This document shows, one piece after another, positions 5,891 to 7,773 of a DNA stretch of 7,773 nt. The notes beneath the pieces are model-generated. The model saw only the letters and a list, made by a program, of their open reading frames with translations, made no database searches and was not told where the DNA came from. Made by a program: the position numbers and the translations under genes. The stretch lies in contig JAEYVW010000281.1 in NCBI GenBank assembly GCA_023429365.1, forward strand, positions 1 to 7,773, given 5' to 3'. Numbering within the stretch: position 1 is the stretch's first letter; each line of letters begins with the position of its first letter. The DNA comes from Bacteroidota bacterium. Lineage in GTDB: Bacteria > Bacteroidota > Bacteroidia > Chitinophagales > Chitinophagaceae.

Positions 5891-5925
5891 TGAACTAATA
5901 TACGAAAGTTGGGAAGAATTGCTGG
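5891..5925 (-). promoter_or_regulatory. Promoter-like conserved block, copy 2
   Basis: Gap-free match to 3641-3675 at 29 of 35 positions. The minus strand reads CAACTTTCGTATATTAG; TATATTAG (5895-5902) is near the Bacteroidota -7 consensus TAnnTTTG. The conserved AATTCT lies about 20 nt upstream, where a -33 element would be expected, but it is not a TTTG. The position directly upstream of the hydrolase leader hairpin favours a promoter role. Confidence 0.45.
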
Positions 5926-5949
5926 CGATCAATATATCGCCCACCAACT
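5924..5949 (-). terminator. Hairpin after the DoxX-like gene, possible weak terminator
   Basis: GGCGAT (5924-5929) and ATCGCC (5936-5941) form a perfect 6-bp stem with a 6-nt loop. AGTTGG (5907-5912) and CCAACT (5944-5949) can close an outer stem around it. It lies about 30 nt after the DoxX-like stop codon. No T run follows on the minus strand, so termination is uncertain; it also abuts the promoter-like block. Confidence 0.35.
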
Positions 5950-5971
5950 AGTGTTTGTATTTAAAGGTTGG

Positions 5972-6430
5972 TTACTTAAACCCCTCAATCGCGGCAAAGT
6001 ATACCCAAAGTATAAACAGGATCTGTAATGGCACTCTAAACCAGAGGTAAGTTGTTCCGGGTCCTTCCAGTGTTCCTTTCTGATAGTCCACCTGCCTGGT
6101 TGCCGCATAGATATTGGCAGGAAGCAGTAAAATAAAAAACACGATCAGTAACCAGGCTGTCATTTCCCTGAACCTGGGAATGAGAAGACCCACGGCAGCT
6201 GCTATTTCAATTATCCCGGTTATATATACCAGTTCTTTCCTAAATGGGATGAACCTGGGAATCATCATCAGCATCCCTTTTGTAAATACGAAATGTCCTA
6301 TCGATGTAAATACCAGCATCACTGCCATGGCTATAACTCCCGCCAGGGTATAATCATACCTGTCGGCCACCAGTTTTGTGGCAAGTAGTGAAATAACGAA
6401 CGTTGCGAGCAAAACTATTAATGGTTTCAA
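5972..6430 (-). CDS. DoxX-like integral membrane protein
   Basis: A 152-residue membrane protein with about five hydrophobic stretches: residues 3-20, 28-50, 66-86, 90-110 and 129-147. The order of features fits the DoxX/DoxX-like superfamily: a helix with FTSIGHFVFTKGM (41-53), the segment PRFIPFRKELVYITGIIEI (58-76) followed by AAAVGLLIPRFR, and a long helix with LLIVFFILLLPANIYAA. Family members are small inner-membrane proteins linked in some organisms to quinone or thiosulfate oxidation and redox stress, but most, probably including this one, have no proven function. The start appears to be TTG (6428-6430): no ATG lies before the first helix and an in-frame TAA is five codons upstream. 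It is separated from the upstream gene by a GC-rich hairpin with a T run, so it probably starts its own transcript. Confidence 0.85.
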   Translation of the reverse strand: MKPLIVLLATFVISLLATKLVADRYDYTLAGVIAMAVMLVFTSIGHFVFTKGMLMMIPRFIPFRKELVYITGIIEIAAAVGLLIPRFREMTAWLLIVFFILLLPANIYAATRQVDYQKGTLEGPGTTYLWFRVPLQILFILWVYFAAIEGFK

Positions 6431-6462
6431 TTTAACCAGATTTTAAAAATTGAATCACTATC

Positions 6463-6487
6463 AAAAAGTTTGCCGCTGGCGCCAGCG
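6463..6487 (-). terminator. Candidate intrinsic terminator after the exported hypothetical gene
   Basis: CGCTGGCGCCAGCG (6474-6487) is a perfect 14-bp palindrome, able to fold as a 5-bp stem with a GCGC loop. On the minus strand it is followed, after GCAAAC, by TTTTT (complement of 6463-6467). The hairpin begins 36 nt after the stop codon of the gene at 6524-6919. The stem is short and the T run is displaced, so strength is uncertain. Confidence 0.5.
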
Positions 6488-6523
6488 CCTGGTGGAGGCA
6501 GGCTCATTTAGCAAAGGGAAGAT

Positions 6524-6919
6524 TTATTTTATGATCTCAACAACAAAATCGAATGTCCCGGTACCAAAACTAGCGGATGTCTCAGCTATATAGCTATTGT
6601 TCGATATTTCTTTTATCCTGGTTTTTACAACATGCGTTCCATCACCCATTATAGATGGGTCGCCTTTGATTAATTTTTTGGGTCTTAGTTCATAAGTGCA
6701 TTCATTAAGCCAGACAATATCAAATATAACCTCATAGCCTAACTCGTCATTTTTTTCGGTTTGTAGTTTTGCTGTCCTTTTAATAAAGGTGGTTCCAACT
6801 TCCTTTGAAACGATTTTAAATGAGCCGGTATGCAGGGATTTGCAAGTGGGCTTTTGCCCATTTGCACTCAATGAAAATATTTGGATTGCCAGGGTTAAGA
6901 TTACCAGTCTTGTAGTCAT
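6524..6919 (-). CDS. Exported hypothetical protein, small Bacteroidota family with conserved Cys pair
   Basis: A 131-residue protein starting at ATG 6917-6919. Residues 1-21 form a signal peptide (LVILTLAIQIFSLSANG) and the mature part is small and strand-rich. It shows a pattern I associate with uncharacterised Bacteroidota secreted proteins: CKSLHTGSFKIV near the mature start (Cys26), FIKRTAKLQTEKND, then IVWLNECTYELRPKKLIKGD (Cys74), and a final strand pair NNSYIAETSASFGTG and FDFVVEIIK. The two cysteines could form a disulfide in the periplasm. No enzyme motif is visible. Its ATG overlaps the TGA of the methyltransferase (ATGA), so translation is probably coupled to that gene. A candidate terminator follows it. 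Confidence 0.8.
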   Translation of the reverse strand: MTTRLVILTLAIQIFSLSANGQKPTCKSLHTGSFKIVSKEVGTTFIKRTAKLQTEKNDELGYEVIFDIVWLNECTYELRPKKLIKGDPSIMGDGTHVVKTRIKEISNNSYIAETSASFGTGTFDFVVEIIK

Positions 6920-7386
6920 AAATTGTTAAGTTTAATTTCTTTTAACGGATTTCCCCCGTCAATAAATAGCTTCCCATTCTTTTTTAATGTCTTTGCTATT
7001 CTTGAAATGCTTTCCCTTTCAATTTCGGGATGTCGTCCGTCCAGTGCTCCAACTCTGAGGGCGAAGGCGATATCAAATTCTTTTTCATATTTTGGAAGTT
7101 CCAATGCTTCAACCTTTGCCTGAAGGAAATTTAGCTTGCCATTTTCGATTTGTGTCTTTGAGTTTTTTATGGCTTGTTCAATAGCTTTTTGTGAACGGTC
7201 GACACCTAAAATATAAATATTATCGAGGCGACTTGCTATTTCTCTTGCTGCGACCCCTGTTCCACAACCAATTTCCAGAATCCTGATTCCATTTTTAAGC
7301 GGAAGTGAATCCACGATCTCTAAAAGTCTTTGTGATATTTTCTGAGTCATAAGTCTAGCTACGTTAGCTTGCGGATAATGTCCCAC
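6916..7386 (-). CDS. Class I SAM-dependent methyltransferase (5' end uncertain)
   Basis: Numbering is from GTG 7384-7386, giving 156 residues. The SAM-binding core is clear: motif I RILEIGCGTGVAAREIASRL (35-54), the acidic end of strand 2 in LGVDRSQKAIEQA (60-72), strand 4 FDIAFALRVGALDGRHPEIE (104-123), and strand 5 LKKNGKLFIDGG (134-145). The substrate cannot be deduced. The frame stays open upstream to TGA 7474-7476 and the added residues (SLSYWKSQPGKFVGHYPQA across the GTG) read like genuine protein, yet no ATG, GTG or TTG start occurs there. The true start is therefore unclear: an unusual start codon, a mutated start, or the GTG. The C-terminus stops soon after strand 5, shorter than the full seven-strand fold, so the gene may be trimmed or belong to a short subfamily. 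The ATGA overlap couples it to the next gene. Confidence 0.85.
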   Translation of the reverse strand: MGHYPQANVARLMTQKISQRLLEIVDSLPLKNGIRILEIGCGTGVAAREIASRLDNIYILGVDRSQKAIEQAIKNSKTQIENGKLNFLQAKVEALELPKYEKEFDIAFALRVGALDGRHPEIERESISRIAKTLKKNGKLFIDGGNPLKEIKLNNL

Positions 7387-7441
7387 AAACTTGCCCGGTT
7401 GCGATTTCCAATAGCTAAGGCTGAGCCAAGATATGAATTTG

Positions 7442-7459
7442 ACCCGATAGCTATCAGGT
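7442..7459 (-). repeat. GATAGCTATC palindrome, possible fourth copy of the leader hairpin
   Basis: ACCCGATAGCTATCAGGT contains the perfect 10-bp palindrome GATAGCTATC (7446-7455), extended by CC/GG and A/T pairs across one C/A mismatch that becomes G-U in minus-strand RNA. It resembles the first hairpin of the elements at 1952-1965 and 3604-3627. It lies upstream of the methyltransferase GTG but inside the open upstream extension of that frame, so it may instead be coding. Confidence 0.35.
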
Positions 7460-7502
7460 AGAATTTTTATCGATCAACCTGTATTCTGTAGGACAAGTCG
7501 AA

Positions 7503-7520
7503 CATATAAAATCTTATATG
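7503..7520. other. AT-rich hairpin in the VOC-methyltransferase spacer
   Basis: CATATAA (7503-7509) and TTATATG (7514-7520) form a perfect 7-bp stem with a 4-nt loop. It lies 66 nt after the VOC stop. Without a GC stem or T run it is not a typical terminator; it may be a regulator-binding palindrome or chance. Confidence 0.3.
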
Positions 7521-7585
7521 CTCGGGCATTATAGACTTAATTTTCCTTCGCCCAGGTCAAATACCAGCCCAACATTTCCTGGAAA

Positions 7586-7773
7586 TCAAGAGGCTTCGAA
7601 AAAGCAAATCATATATCCGTCCGGATCCGCTATATAGAATTCCTTTCCATAGGGCATCTGCCGTAAAGGCTGGACGATATCGATGGCTTTGCCAGATAGA
7701 ATTTCATATAGATGCTCCAGGTCGAAAACGGAAAAGACAAGGTCTAAGTCCTCGGTTCCTTTATTTTCTCCTT
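7586..7773 (-). CDS. VOC (glyoxalase/bleomycin-resistance/dioxygenase) family protein, C-terminal part
   Basis: The last 61 codons of a gene that begins beyond the right edge, ending in TGA at 7586-7588. The visible part is the C-terminal beta-alpha-beta-beta-beta unit of the vicinal oxygen chelate fold: DLDLVFSVFDLEHLYEIL is the strand-helix unit, and MPYGKEFYIADPDGYMICFF is the typical closing hairpin ('yG.eFyi.DPdGy.i.f'), in which the Glu of KEF is the usual metal-ligand position. VOC proteins include metal-dependent isomerases, dioxygenases and drug-binding resistance proteins. Neither reaction nor substrate can be named from this fragment. About 200 bp with one AT-rich hairpin separate it from the methyltransferase GTG. 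Confidence 0.88.
   Translation of the reverse strand, partial: GENKGTEDLDLVFSVFDLEHLYEILSGKAIDIVQPLRQMPYGKEFYIADPDGYMICFFEAS

Noticed and set aside
1..7773. CRISPR array, tRNA, rRNA or insertion sequence
   Set aside because: No regularly spaced direct repeats, no tRNA-like cloverleaf or rRNA segment, and no transposase or terminal inverted repeat pair was seen.

Overview
The window looks like chromosomal DNA of a Bacteroidota bacterium, most likely a Chitinophagaceae-like or related environmental lineage. The supporting signs are signal peptides ending in 'AQ', mostly absent Shine-Dalgarno sequences, promoter-like boxes of the TAnnTTTG type, and protein families common in that phylum. No rRNA, tRNA, CRISPR array, transposase, integrase or phage gene was seen. 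Every gene supported here lies on the minus strand, so transcription runs from high to low coordinates.

In transcription order: a VOC-family protein cut by the right edge (7586-7773); a small class I SAM-dependent methyltransferase (6916-7386) whose stop overlaps the start of an exported hypothetical protein (6524-6919); a GC-rich hairpin followed by a T run; a DoxX-like membrane protein (5972-6430); a secreted alpha/beta-hydrolase of the acetyl-esterase type (4834-5781), visibly GC-richer than its surroundings; a conserved hypothetical cytosolic protein (4166-4663); a three-helix membrane protein (3728-4075); a degraded Crp/Fnr regulator remnant (about 3338-3559); a cupin (2661-3224); an SRPBCC protein (2135-2581); an exported S41 tail-specific protease (496-1887); and an acetolactate decarboxylase-like protein cut by the left edge (1-320).

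The genes do not form one recognisable pathway. They look like a run of small, mostly independent accessory units. Only the methyltransferase/exported-protein pair is clearly coupled.

The most unusual signal lies between the genes. The leaders of the S41 protease, the Crp/Fnr remnant and the hydrolase carry related elements. Each has a promoter-like AT box followed by a hairpin of the type CC(C/T)GATAnnTATCGGG. In two copies a second CCGGC..CUUC..CCAGG hairpin follows. Differences between copies often become G-U pairs only when read as minus-strand RNA. In front of the S41 gene an alternative 7-bp pairing could compete with the second hairpin right beside the start codon. This suggests a repeated structured 5' leader, but it rests on inspection of a few copies and needs a genome-wide covariation search.
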